Shown here: positions 52,270-63,812 of the stretch, piece by piece
Layout of the letters: every line of letters begins with the position of its first letter
Numbering within the stretch: the first letter of the stretch is position 1
Notes under the pieces: model-generated
What the model was told of the DNA's origin: nothing
The model's input: the letters and a program-made list of their open reading frames with translations, nothing else
Database searches by the model: none
From: Desulfoscipio sp. XC116
GTDB taxonomy: Bacteria > Bacillota > Desulfotomaculia > Desulfotomaculales > Desulfallaceae
Direction: 5' to 3'
DNA: 64,000 nt
Assembly (NCBI RefSeq): GCF_039851975.1
Contig: NZ_CP156660.1
Span: 4,097,035-4,161,034 of the forward strand
Translations under genes and position numbers: made by a program

Positions 52270-52382
52270 TGTACGGTGCTTTTGCTAACGCCGAAGATTT
52301 GGGCCGCCTGGCGCACGGTGGCTTGTGTTTCCAATATATAGGCGCAAATTTCAAGAACCCGCTTTTGGATTTATTCCTGCAT
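52270..52382 (-). pseudogene. Truncated spoIIID copy with a stop at codon 4
   Basis: The ATG at 52380-52382 and the next ~37 codons match spoIIID, but codon 4 is TAA (TAC in the intact gene) and the 3' half is missing after 52270. The upstream region to about 52546 is also duplicated, so the native promoter region may now drive only this relic. The remainder of the 827-bp gap between the ATPase and spoIID (52547-52909) shows no gene. Confidence 0.9.
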
Positions 52383-52909
52383 TGCTTTACCTCCCCGGGC
52401 ATTTAGTACATTATATGCAGCGACGGGACAGAAATGCTCTCGCAGGGGGAATACACTTAAAATACATTTATATACCAGAAATATACCAGAAAAAGCCGCG
52501 GGAACGATTCCATTGTCTTCCATACGCCCCTTTGCTGCGTTTGGAGGACAATTGAAGCATTCCCACGGCTCCGCTGACCTGACCTGCAAATTTTTGCCGT
52601 ATAGCAGTCAAATCTGAATAACGTCGGATTTTAAGCTTGAAGCACTTTTAAGATTGCCGAAAACTACAAAACGAGGGCTTGTTAATAATCCCCATTAACC
52701 AGCGCCTCAACCATTGTCTATGCTTCTCCGGTGCGTTTTGGCCGCGCAGTCCTTTGCCCAAAGGCCACATAAATTCTTCCCCCTTAATTTTATGCTTATC
52801 GGGAACTCCATTGTACTGTCACTTACCAATGAATTTATTGTGACCCATCTTTAGTTTTTCATACATACGATAGACTGCGATGGACGGCGCAACTTAATTT
52901 TGATCGATT

Positions 52910-53869
52910 TTAATTATCGTTGATATTGTTAATCTGAACACCTGTATAATAATGATTAATTATTTGTTTATAATCATGACCATGTTCCGCCAAGCCACGA
53001 GCGCCGTACTGACACATACCCACACCATGTCCGTAGCCAACTGTTTCAAAAATAACTTGGTCGTCCTTAAACTGCCAGGAAAAATCAGTAGAACGCAAAC
53101 CTAACTTTTGTCGCACTTCCGAGGCGGATATGCGCCGGTCATTGATCAATAAGACTTTAGGTCTGCCGGTGGCCGTGCTTTCAACCACCTTGATAATTTG
53201 ATCCCGGCCGGCGGCAACCGAAACGGACTGCAGGTCTATACCCAATGCTTTTTCCACCTGATTCTTCGCTATGCTCATCTGGCGAACCGGTTCGGGATCG
53301 GTTTCATAAGGACAGTCTACGCCGCGCAAGTAAGGCACATCAAACTTCCATACATCCTCGGCATTTTCGGTATGCCCGCCACAGGAAGCATGAAACACAG
53401 GGTCAATCGGCCGCCCCTGATAGGTAATAATTTCACCTTCCGTATCATCCACGGCCATTCGTATTTTATAATAATATTGATAGTATTTTAGCGCACCCCA
53501 ACGTTCTTTCATCGCCTCCCTTGTTAAAAACCCCTGGGCATGACTGGGGTCATCGCAGGTATCCGCGCCCTCATGGCAGCTATTCACCAGCCCGCCCGCC
53601 ACCATACGCTTGACAATATAAGTCCGGGCCGCCACCGCTTGCGCTTTTAATGCTTCAGAGGGAAATACCGCGGGCATTTCGGCAGCCACCACACCCGTAA
53701 CATAATCCTCCAGTGATATTAGTTCAACGCTATCCGTTTCATGCCTGTACAGCCGCACAATAGTACCTTCTTCACGTACCCTTGGCTCCATCATTCGCTG
53801 CGCCACCCAGGGCAGCCCCAATGCCAGCAGCAATGCCAGCATCAACGTAATTATAAATATTCTACGCAT
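52910..53869 (-). CDS. spoIID: Stage II sporulation protein D (lytic transglycosylase)
   Basis: A 319-aa exported protein. One N-terminal membrane helix (IFIITLMLALLLALGLPWVA), then the SpoIID domain: LEDYVTGVVAAEMPAVFPSEALKAQAVAARTY with the catalytic glutamate in AAEMP, FHASCGGHTENAEDVW, and GYGHGVGMCQYGARGLAEHG. It cleaves peptidoglycan at the septum during engulfment, with SpoIIP and SpoIIM. Downstream of murA as in many Clostridia. Complete and typical in length. Confidence 0.95.
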   Translation of the reverse strand: MRRIFIITLMLALLLALGLPWVAQRMMEPRVREEGTIVRLYRHETDSVELISLEDYVTGVVAAEMPAVFPSEALKAQAVAARTYIVKRMVAGGLVNSCHEGADTCDDPSHAQGFLTREAMKERWGALKYYQYYYKIRMAVDDTEGEIITYQGRPIDPVFHASCGGHTENAEDVWKFDVPYLRGVDCPYETDPEPVRQMSIAKNQVEKALGIDLQSVSVAAGRDQIIKVVESTATGRPKVLLINDRRISASEVRQKLGLRSTDFSWQFKDDQVIFETVGYGHGVGMCQYGARGLAEHGHDYKQIINHYYTGVQINNINDN

Positions 53870-53925
53870 GCGCTTCTCACCCTTCCAGGGTTCTTCCAGG
53901 GGGACGGTTCGCCTGGCTTAAGCAG

Positions 53926-54030
53926 ACATCCATACCGCTAAACACGACACCGTGAAAAAAATGAAAATATAAGTCCGTTGCCCATTGCGAATAGCAAATA
54001 GTGAAGGGTCGTGGCAATCTCTCACCCACA
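53926..54030. repeat. Composite dispersed repeat (lead sequence plus degraded REP arms)
   Basis: ACATCCATACCGCTAAACAC resembles the lead sequence at 19429 (ACATCTATACCGCTAAGCAC), and CCATTGCGAATAGCAAATAG.. GGTCGTGGCAATCTC is a degraded pair of REP arms. A GGGGGACGGTTC repeat precedes it at 53899. The 439-bp gap between spoIID and murA holds these repeats and no gene. Confidence 0.65.
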
Positions 54031-54308
54031 GTCATTATAATGACTGCTAAAGCAGTATATGAGTCCTTATAGGTAATTATTACCTAAATAGCAGGGGCTT
54101 AAACGAAGCGGGCTTGGTTATGCTTCTTAAGTCCGGCAAAATAACTTTCAATTGTCATAAAAGACCACCATGCCGTCAACACGGCACCATCAGGGGATAA
54201 AATTACCTAACGCTATTTTTCAGGATAGAATGAAATCGCTCCGCTCCCGGCTATGGGGATTCAATAGGAGTTCAATGGGAATTCAATTTTCTTCCGCCGG
54301 CTGCTTCT

Positions 54309-55562
54309 TTAAGCCTGCCATATTTCAGCACCCAGGCTTTGGAGTTTTTCCAGCAGATTTTCATACCCTCGTTCGATATGGTGAACGTTGCTTATTTCTG
54401 TGATACCTTGCGCACATAGTCCGGCCAATACCAAAGCCGCTCCGGCACGCAAGTCGGTAGCTTTTACAGGCGCCCCGCTCAGTGCGGCCGGCCCCTGAAT
54501 GACCGCATTGCGGCCCGCCGTTTTAATACGCGCGCCCATGCGTTTCAGTTCACTGACATGCATAAACCGGTTTTCAAATACTGTTTCCGTAATGATGCCG
54601 GTACCTTTGGCACAAGTCATAAGCGCCATGATCTGAGGCTGCATGTCGGTGGGAAAACCGGGGTAGGGCATGGTTTTGACATCTGTCGCACAATATTCTT
54701 TTCTGCCAATAACCCGCAATCCATCGCGTTCTTCATAAACGGCTATGCCCATCTCCATCAACTTGGCCAGAACCGGCTTAACATGATCGGCAATAACATT
54801 TTCTACCAGAACATTACCGCCGGTAATTGCCGCGGCCACCAGGTAGGTGCCTGCTTCAATACGATCGGGTATTACGGTATGAGTAGCACCTTGCAGATCC
54901 CGCACGCCTGTTATTTTTATTATTTTGGTACCGGCGCCCTTGATTTTCGCTCCCATAGCACATAAAAAATTTGCTAAATCAACTACTTCCGGTTCTTCAG
55001 CGGCATTTTCTATTATAGTTTGCCCTTCGGCAAGTACGGCGCCCATAATAATGTTTTCCGTAGCACCCACGCTGGGAAAATCCAGGTAGACACGGTTGCC
55101 CCGCAATCCACCTCTTGCGGCCTCGGCACGAATACTGCCATAGCCATGTTCAATACGAGCTCCCAACATCTGCAGACCCTTTAAATGAAGGTCAACAGGC
55201 CTGCTGCCTATGGCACAGCCGCCGGGCAATGATATGGCCGCCAGGCCGGCACGGGCCAGCAGCGGTCCCATCACCAGAAACGATGCCCGCATTTGGCGGA
55301 CAAACTCGTATGGCGCCTCTGTATTGGGCTTCTCCGGCGGATAAATTGTTAGTGCCGCGCCGCTGCGTTCTATGCGAGCACCCAGATGCCGCAGCACAAG
55401 GCAAATTGTATGAACGTCGGCCAGATCGGGTATATCTTCCAGAATACACGGGGATGTGGACAGCAAGCAGGCCGCAATAATGGGCAGTACCGCATTTTTG
55501 GATCCGCTGACCCGTACTGTGCCGGACAGAGGCTTGCCGCCCCGGATAAACAGTTTTTCCAC
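54309..55562 (-). CDS. murA: UDP-N-acetylglucosamine 1-carboxyvinyltransferase
   Basis: 417 residues, full length for Mur[10 protein letters not shown] has the substrate lysine K22, [18 protein letters not shown] has the phosphoenolpyruvate/fosfomycin cysteine C116, and [15 protein letters not shown] follows. It catalyses the first committed step of peptidoglycan synthesis in the cytoplasm. The upstream ATG lies only 3 nt from GGAGG, so the GTG at 55562 (6 nt spacing, giving [10 protein letters not shown]) is preferred. The position after atp genes and before spoIID is conserved in Clostridia. Confidence 0.95.
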   Translation of the reverse strand: MEKLFIRGGKPLSGTVRVSGSKNAVLPIIAACLLSTSPCILEDIPDLADVHTICLVLRHLGARIERSGAALTIYPPEKPNTEAPYEFVRQMRASFLVMGPLLARAGLAAISLPGGCAIGSRPVDLHLKGLQMLGARIEHGYGSIRAEAARGGLRGNRVYLDFPSVGATENIIMGAVLAEGQTIIENAAEEPEVVDLANFLCAMGAKIKGAGTKIIKITGVRDLQGATHTVIPDRIEAGTYLVAAAITGGNVLVENVIADHVKPVLAKLMEMGIAVYEERDGLRVIGRKEYCATDVKTMPYPGFPTDMQPQIMALMTCAKGTGIITETVFENRFMHVSELKRMGARIKTAGRNAVIQGPAALSGAPVKATDLRAGAALVLAGLCAQGITEISNVHHIERGYENLLEKLQSLGAEIWQA

Positions 55563-55746
55563 CATATTCCTCCATCGCTAGGCTTACTGCTACCTATTGT
55601 TGCCAATTTATCTATGGTACATACGATTTTTAAAAACCCATTATGCAAGAGAAGCCTATCAGACCTTGAAGGAGCGATGAATAATGAGTAGTAAGAACCT
55701 TCATTACGACCTCAGGTTACCCTACCGAATACGGAAAGGAAAGGGA

Positions 55747-55855
55747 GTGTCGCAAAACTACTTTCTTGGAGTAGTAGGCGAATCTTTCAACATCTCAATC
55801 TTTCAACATCTGGTGTCGGGCCAGGCACCGCTTCGCGGTGCCTGGCACCGACACC
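55747..55855. repeat. Repeat-rich stretch: 21-bp shared motif and long palindrome
   Basis: 55747-55767 (GTGTCGCAAAACTACTTTCTT) matches 27424-27444 with two mismatches. At 55811-55855 GGTGTCGG, GCCAGGCACCGC and TTC are followed by GCGGTGCCTGGC and ACCGACACC, a near-perfect palindrome of the kind left by dispersed small elements. No gene is seen in the 434-bp gap 55563-55996. Confidence 0.65.
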
Positions 55856-55867
55856 AAAGCAGACAAA

Positions 55868-55912
55868 GAAACGCTTGGGAAATCGGCGGCTGCCGATTCC
55901 CAAGCGTTTTTT
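55868..55912. terminator. Terminator at the end of the atp operon
   Basis: AAACGCTTGGGAAATCGGC pairs with GCCGATTCCCAAGCGTTT (18 bp, one bulged A). It lies about 85 bp beyond the atpC stop. TTTTTT follows on the plus strand and TTTCTTTG on the minus strand. Confidence 0.75.
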
Positions 55913-55996
55913 ATAAGATAATCTTAAACATTTTAAATTAAGCGTGATGATATATTAATCGTTATATACCATCACAAGCAGTTAGTTTAAGAAAGT

Positions 55997-56407
55997 TTAA
56001 GCCTGACCCCCTGCTTTGAGGCGGTTGAGCGCTCTTTTCAGGGCGGCCTCGGCCCGGGCTGTGTCTACGTCCGAGCCTGGGGCGGACAGGCGCTGTTCGG
56101 CACGTTCTTTGGCGGCTTGGGCGCGCTGAACATTGATTTGGTCTTCCCGCTCGGCGGCGTTGGCCAAAACGGTTACTTTACTGTTGCGCACCTCGGCAAA
56201 GCCGCCGCTGACGGCTATCTTTAATACTTTTCCTTCGTGCTGCACACGAACCAGGCCGATTTTAAGCGCACTGACCAGCGGGGCATGCTCGGGCAAAATA
56301 CCCAGTTCGCCTTCTGTGCCGGGCAGTACTACAAACCGAATATCCTGACTGTATGTCTTTTTTTGGGGTGTGACAACTTCCAACCGCTGCAGTTTTTCTT
56401 CCGCCAT
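55997..56407 (-). CDS. atpC: ATP synthase epsilon subunit
   Basis: A 136-aa F1 epsilon subunit: N-terminal beta sandwich (LEVVTPQKKTYSQDIRFVVLPGTEGELGILPEHAPLVSAL) and C-terminal helical hairpin (AERAEQRLSAPGSDVDTARAEAALKRALNRLK). It binds gamma in the central stalk and can inhibit ATP hydrolysis. Last gene of the operon, 2 bp after atpD. Confidence 0.95.
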   Translation of the reverse strand: MAEEKLQRLEVVTPQKKTYSQDIRFVVLPGTEGELGILPEHAPLVSALKIGLVRVQHEGKVLKIAVSGGFAEVRNSKVTVLANAAEREDQINVQRAQAAKERAEQRLSAPGSDVDTARAEAALKRALNRLKAGGQA

Positions 56408-56409
56408 GC

Positions 56410-57837
<1,428 letters not shown>

Positions 57838-57971
57838 CTATTCCGTACCTCCTTTGCCTTCAATTGTCGGGGATATACTTCGGTTAGGGACATTCATCCT
57901 TATTAGGGTATGTCGCCTTTCTTTAGATCCCCTTTTCTGATACCGGCTAACCGTACGGAACCCCCGCCCGC

Positions 57972-58820
57972 TTACTCAAGAGCGGCAGCGCCGCCGACAA
58001 TTTCGGATATTTCTGTGGTAATGGCGGCCTGACGGGCACGGTTCATAGAAAGCGTCAGCCTGTCGATCATATCCGCCGCGTTCTTTGTGGCATTATCCAT
58101 AGCCGTCATCTGAGCGCTGTAGAAGCCGGCATTAGTTTCCAGCAGGGCCTGGAACAGCGCGTTTTGCACATACATGGGCAACAAGCTGCCCATAATACTT
58201 TCCGCATCGGGCTCGAAAATGTAATCCACTTTCTTTTCGTCGGTCTCCCCTTCCGGGGGCTGGACAGGCAGAATCTTCTGCACCACGGGTTTTTGTACCA
58301 GCACGTTCACAAACTGGCTGTAAATCAGATAAACCTCATCATATTCCTCGGCCGCGTATTTATCTATAACAAACTGGGCAACCTCATTGGCCGTACCCAG
58401 ATTGGCGTCGCCGATACCGACAAATTGCTGAGCAATACTGTAGTTGCGGCGGCGATAGAAATCCCTGCCTTTACGGCCGATAGCTATAACATCAACGTTC
58501 GGGTGATTCTTCAACTCCTGAACGCCCGCTTTGATAACATTGGCGTTAAAGCCTCCGCACAGGCCGCGGTCCGCGGTCACTATGATATAAGCCACCTTTT
58601 GCGGCTCGCGTACGGCAAGTAATGGGTGCTTCATACCTACGGAAGCAGAGCCAACCCTGCCCAGTACATCCCGCACCCGCCGTGCGAAGGGCCTGGCAGC
58701 CAGCACATTCTCCTGAGCGCGCCGCATTTTAGCTGCGGCCACCGCTTTCATAGCCTTGGTAATCTTCTGAGTACTGCTGATACTTTTAATACGACGCCGC
58801 AGGTCGCGCAAACTAGCCAT
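57972..58820 (-). CDS. atpG: ATP synthase gamma subunit
   Basis: 282 aa. MASLRDLRRRIKSISSTQKITKAMKAVAAAKMRRAQ is the N-terminal rotor helix, ITADRGLCGGFNANVIK the conserved central segment and NAADMIDRLTLSMNRARQAAITTEISEIVGGAAAL the C-terminal rotor helix. It transmits rotation from the c ring to the beta subunits. Forty bp after atpA. Confidence 0.96.
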   Translation of the reverse strand: MASLRDLRRRIKSISSTQKITKAMKAVAAAKMRRAQENVLAARPFARRVRDVLGRVGSASVGMKHPLLAVREPQKVAYIIVTADRGLCGGFNANVIKAGVQELKNHPNVDVIAIGRKGRDFYRRRNYSIAQQFVGIGDANLGTANEVAQFVIDKYAAEEYDEVYLIYSQFVNVLVQKPVVQKILPVQPPEGETDEKKVDYIFEPDAESIMGSLLPMYVQNALFQALLETNAGFYSAQMTAMDNATKNAADMIDRLTLSMNRARQAAITTEISEIVGGAAALE

Positions 58821-58860
58821 TTACTGTTTCACCACCTCGCTATATCTTTCGCCGGGTGCA

Positions 58861-60369
<1,509 letters not shown>

Positions 60370-60393
60370 CTACTGTTTCACCCCTATCCACTT

Positions 60394-60936
60394 TTAACTT
60401 ATTTGTCTGAGGTGCTCGCGCAGGGTTTGCAAACGGGTGCGCACGCTTCCGTCGATAACCTTGTCACCAATGCGCACGACCACTCCGCCCAGCAGCCCTT
60501 GATCAACGCTATAGGCAAGCTTGACTTTTTTACCGGTGCATTTGGCCATGGCGGCGGCCATGTCTTTCTTCTCTTCTTTGGTGAGCTCTACCGCCGAAGT
60601 TACCTGAACATCGCTGATATTACGGGCTTTATTGGCCAACCCGGTAAAATATTCGGTAATATCCGCCAAAAATGCTTCACGCTGGCGGTCTATCACAAAG
60701 CCAAGAAAATTCATGGTGATTTCAGAAATGCGGTCTTTAAATAAGGCGGCCAGCACTTCCTTTTTCTCAGTGGCGGCAATACGGGGATGGACAATTACCT
60801 TTTTCAGCGGCTCGGATTCATTAAGCACGTTATTGACGGCCTTTAATTCCGACTCCAGCTGATCTACCAGCTTTTCCCGCACCGCAATTTCATAAAGCGC
60901 TTCGGCATAACGCCCGGCTACAGCCCCTCTTAGCAT
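60394..60936 (-). CDS. atpH: ATP synthase delta subunit
   Basis: 180 aa. AGRYAEALYEIAVREKLVDQLESEL at the start and VKLAYSVDQGLLGGVVVRIGDKVIDGSVRTRLQTLREHL at the end are the OSCP/delta signatures. It joins F1 to the peripheral stalk. Start overlaps the atpF stop by 7 bp. Confidence 0.95.
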   Translation of the reverse strand: MLRGAVAGRYAEALYEIAVREKLVDQLESELKAVNNVLNESEPLKKVIVHPRIAATEKKEVLAALFKDRISEITMNFLGFVIDRQREAFLADITEYFTGLANKARNISDVQVTSAVELTKEEKKDMAAAMAKCTGKKVKLAYSVDQGLLGGVVVRIGDKVIDGSVRTRLQTLREHLRQIS

Positions 60937-61436
60937 GGCAGATCCCCTGCCTCTTTAATAAAATCATCAATCATACCGCGCTGTACGTCGGCAGTTATTT
61001 TTTCACTGACAACTTTACCGGCCACCAGTATGGACAATGCAGCCACCTGGTCGCGCAATTCTGCAACAGCCTTCTCCTTCTCCCTGTTTATATCCTGCAA
61101 GGCAGATTCTTTAATGCGGTTGGATTCCGCCTTGGCCGCCTCAATTATCTCATGAGCTTGTTCCTCGGCGGCTTTTACAGATTTCTGGACAATGCTTTGG
61201 GCCTCGTTTTTGGCCTTTTGCAATTCATCCAGATACTCCCGGCGCAGTGCCTCCGCTTGTTTTCTTTCCTCTTCGGCAGCGGCCACATTATTAGCGATAA
61301 AATTCTGCCGTTCTTCCAGCATTCTGACGATATGCGGATATACAACAACGCGAAGGAAGATGAGTAACATTATAAAGTTAAAAACTTGCGCCACCAATGT
61401 ATTATTGAGGTTTAAAACCTGAACAATGGCATCCAA
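60930..61436 (-). CDS. atpF: ATP synthase b subunit
   Basis: One N-terminal membrane helix (QVFNFIMLLIFLRVVVYPHIV) followed by a long charged coiled coil (VAAAEEERKQAEALRREYLDEL.., AELRDQVAALSILVAGKVVSE), the peripheral stalk. Start: AAGGAGG is 8 nt before TTG 61436 (MDAIVQVLNLNNTLVAQ), whereas the longer frame from 61469 reads through that ribosome site; 168 residues result. Separated from atpE by an intercistronic hairpin. Confidence 0.94.
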   Translation of the reverse strand: MDAIVQVLNLNNTLVAQVFNFIMLLIFLRVVVYPHIVRMLEERQNFIANNVAAAEEERKQAEALRREYLDELQKAKNEAQSIVQKSVKAAEEQAHEIIEAAKAESNRIKESALQDINREKEKAVAELRDQVAALSILVAGKVVSEKITADVQRGMIDDFIKEAGDLPC

Positions 61437-61473
61437 AAAATTACCCTCCTTCCTCTGGTCCGTGGACAAAAGG

Positions 61474-61526
61474 AAGGCGATAGCAGGTTTGGCACCCGAA
61501 AGGACCCGGACCTGCTATACCGCCTT
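61474..61526 (-). promoter_or_regulatory. Intercistronic hairpin between atpE and atpF
   Basis: AAGGCGATAGCAGGT pairs with ACCTGCTAT-AC-CGCCTT, a 14-bp stem with a small bulge and a ~21-nt loop. It follows the c-subunit stop by about 35 nt. Such a structure could protect or partly separate the atpE message and so help set the high c-subunit copy number. Confidence 0.6.
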
Positions 61527-61559
61527 TCGCCACAGCATTCCTTAAAGCCTTGACAGGAA

Positions 61560-61850
<291 letters not shown>

Positions 61851-61893
61851 CTATTTTTATGTTGAGATATCAGCTAGTTAAAAAACATTAGAG

Positions 61894-62646
61894 TTAGTGA
61901 TGCTCAGCAGTTACCTGGGATACATACGCAATGGTCAGCATGGTAAAAATGAATGCTTGAATAAAACCAACAAAAATACTGAATGACAGCCATACCACCG
62001 ATGCCAGGAACCCGCCGAAAATGGTGGCGGTCAAGGGGACCAACCCCAGCAATACCGCAATAAGTACTTCACCGGCGTAGATATTGCCGTAAAGACGGAA
62101 GGCCAGCGTTAAGGGCTTGGACAATTCTTCAACAAGAACGATGGGCAGGAAAAATACAAACGGTTCAAAAAAGTGTTTGAAGTAACCGAGCTTGCGGTAA
62201 TAGAGTCCCAGCACCTGCACCAATATGAACACAAAAAGCGCCATACCAAGTGTGGTGTTGACATCCGCCGTGGGCGACATCATGGTCGGTATAAGGCCCC
62301 AAAGGTTGCTGAACAAAAGAAAAATAAACAGGCTGAACAAAAGGCACATCAAGCTGGCACCTTTTTTGGGGTCAAGGTTTTCATAAGCCAGACCCCTTAA
62401 AAACTGAAACATTTCCTCCACCATTAATTGAATCTTGCCTGGTCTTTTCAACTGCATGTTACGGGTGGCGGCAACAGTGAAAAGAATAATTAACCCCATA
62501 ACTATCCAGGTCATGACCAGCGTTTTCAGGTTCATGGCTCCGAACCCGAAATTCACCGCGTCATGGGGAAACCCCCATACGTTTAGATTATCGTGTACTA
62601 TGGCCAGGATGTCTTTACTTGCTTCGTGACCTGCGGCTGCAGACAA
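61894..62646 (-). CDS. atpB: ATP synthase a subunit
   Basis: 250 aa, five to six membrane helices. The conserved SKPLTLAFRLYGNIYAGEVL segment carries the essential arginine (R in AFRLYGN) that faces the c ring, and the C-terminal helix is FVGFIQAFIFTMLTIAYVS. Forms the proton half-channels. 39 bp downstream of the AtpI-like gene and 100 bp upstream of atpE. Confidence 0.96.
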   Translation of the reverse strand: MSAAAGHEASKDILAIVHDNLNVWGFPHDAVNFGFGAMNLKTLVMTWIVMGLIILFTVAATRNMQLKRPGKIQLMVEEMFQFLRGLAYENLDPKKGASLMCLLFSLFIFLLFSNLWGLIPTMMSPTADVNTTLGMALFVFILVQVLGLYYRKLGYFKHFFEPFVFFLPIVLVEELSKPLTLAFRLYGNIYAGEVLIAVLLGLVPLTATIFGGFLASVVWLSFSIFVGFIQAFIFTMLTIAYVSQVTAEHH

Positions 62647-62684
62647 CTCTTTCTCACCCCTTTCCCTAAGTAAATTTTATTTCC

Positions 62685-63125
62685 TTATATTTTATCAACG
62701 GCATCTCGCGCCGTATAATAACGGTATAGCGCCAAATTGGCGTCCAGCACCGTAATTACGGTGGGCACCAGCAGCCCGGCCCCCACCCCGTAAATACTCA
62801 AAAAATCAACCCGGCCGGCCAAAGCAATAATACCTACAATGAGCGCCATGCGGGGGTAAAACCCGGCTCGCATGAAGGCCTTGGCCTTTTTTTGACCAAT
62901 ATCTGTTTCCTTCATTAACTGAACGAGCATATTCATTCTTTTTACCAGAAAGATACAGTTAATAATGCCAAAAATACCGCCCACAATAAACCCCAGAATT
63001 AACGCATCCCCGGGGCTTATAATCAATCCCGGCAGGGTCAGCAATATAATAAAACCCATAATTCTGGTCGTGCGCGTCAGTTGTTGATCAATATTGCGTA
63101 TGGGCGCCGGTCTTTGCAACCTCAT
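62685..63125 (-). CDS. atpI: ATP synthase subunit I-like membrane protein
   Basis: 146 aa with four hydrophobic helices (IMGFIILLTLPGLII, LILGFIVGGIFGIINCIFLV, ALIVGIIALAGRVDFLSIYG, LVPTVITVLDANLALY). Size, topology and position upstream of atpB fit the AtpI family, which assists c-ring assembly. Sequence in this family is poorly conserved, so identification leans on context. Confidence 0.8.
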   Translation of the reverse strand: MRLQRPAPIRNIDQQLTRTTRIMGFIILLTLPGLIISPGDALILGFIVGGIFGIINCIFLVKRMNMLVQLMKETDIGQKKAKAFMRAGFYPRMALIVGIIALAGRVDFLSIYGVGAGLLVPTVITVLDANLALYRYYTARDAVDKI

Positions 63126-63141
63126 CGCTCCTTACACGTTA

Positions 63142-63375
63142 TTATTTAAAAAATCGCTGCGTGGTTTGAATAATACCAAGAATGCCCGCGGCTACGCCAA
63201 CTAAAACACCCGCCACCAGAAACCATGGCTCCGTACCCAGCTTGCCATCTAAAAATCTCCCGCCATAAAACCCCAACAGGGTCGTAATGGCCAGCTCGGT
63301 GCCAATGGCAGTGGTGACGGCTATGGCTGTCAACGCCCCGCTTCTCTTGCTTTTGGGTTTTTCCACAATAACCAC
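63142..63375 (-). CDS. AtpZ/AtpI-type F1Fo ATPase accessory protein
   Basis: 77 aa with two membrane helices (AIAVTTAIGTELAITTLLGFYGG and WFLVAGVLVGVAAGILGIIQTT) and the GRFLDGKLGTEPW turn typical of the AtpZ family at the head of atp operons. Members have been linked to Mg2+/Ca2+ transport and c-ring assembly; either is possible. First gene of the operon. Confidence 0.82.
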   Translation of the reverse strand: MVIVEKPKSKRSGALTAIAVTTAIGTELAITTLLGFYGGRFLDGKLGTEPWFLVAGVLVGVAAGILGIIQTTQRFFK

Positions 63376-63812
63376 GCCTTAAATTATCAAAAAATGTCGC
63401 ATAAAATACATTTTGTTGTCGCGTATTTTACATTTTCGCTTACAGAATACATTTCTACAAAAAAGATAGTATTCCTCCAGGAGGATCCGTACTTTTTGTA
63501 ATTTTATTTTACTCATCACCGGTAAATTTCATTTACTTGCGACAGCACGTACCCGGCCAGGCAAATATTAGCTCTCTATCCAAAAATGTATGACTAAGGT
63601 GATGACAATATGTTAAATGGCTTGGCAAAAAAAATAAGGAGCTATTGAAAAAAGATTCTCCGCTTAAGATTCTTTTCCTTCAGCGCATATCTATTATACG
63701 GACTTTTTTGTCACGCAATTTCTGGCAGGGAGGAACAAAACATAATCAGGATTTGATCACGTCCCATCCAGGCATTTATATATTTTCACCGAACGCATAT
63801 ATTCCCGCCTAA
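63376..63812 (-). promoter_or_regulatory. Intergenic region upstream of the atp operon
   Basis: No gene is seen in these 437 bp. A TATAAT (63693-63698) on the minus strand is preceded only by poor -35 matches at normal spacing, so it is a weak candidate for the atp promoter with a ~310-nt leader. AAGATTCT occurs twice as a direct repeat near 63650-63673. I found no convincing terminator for the IclR gene here. Confidence 0.3.
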
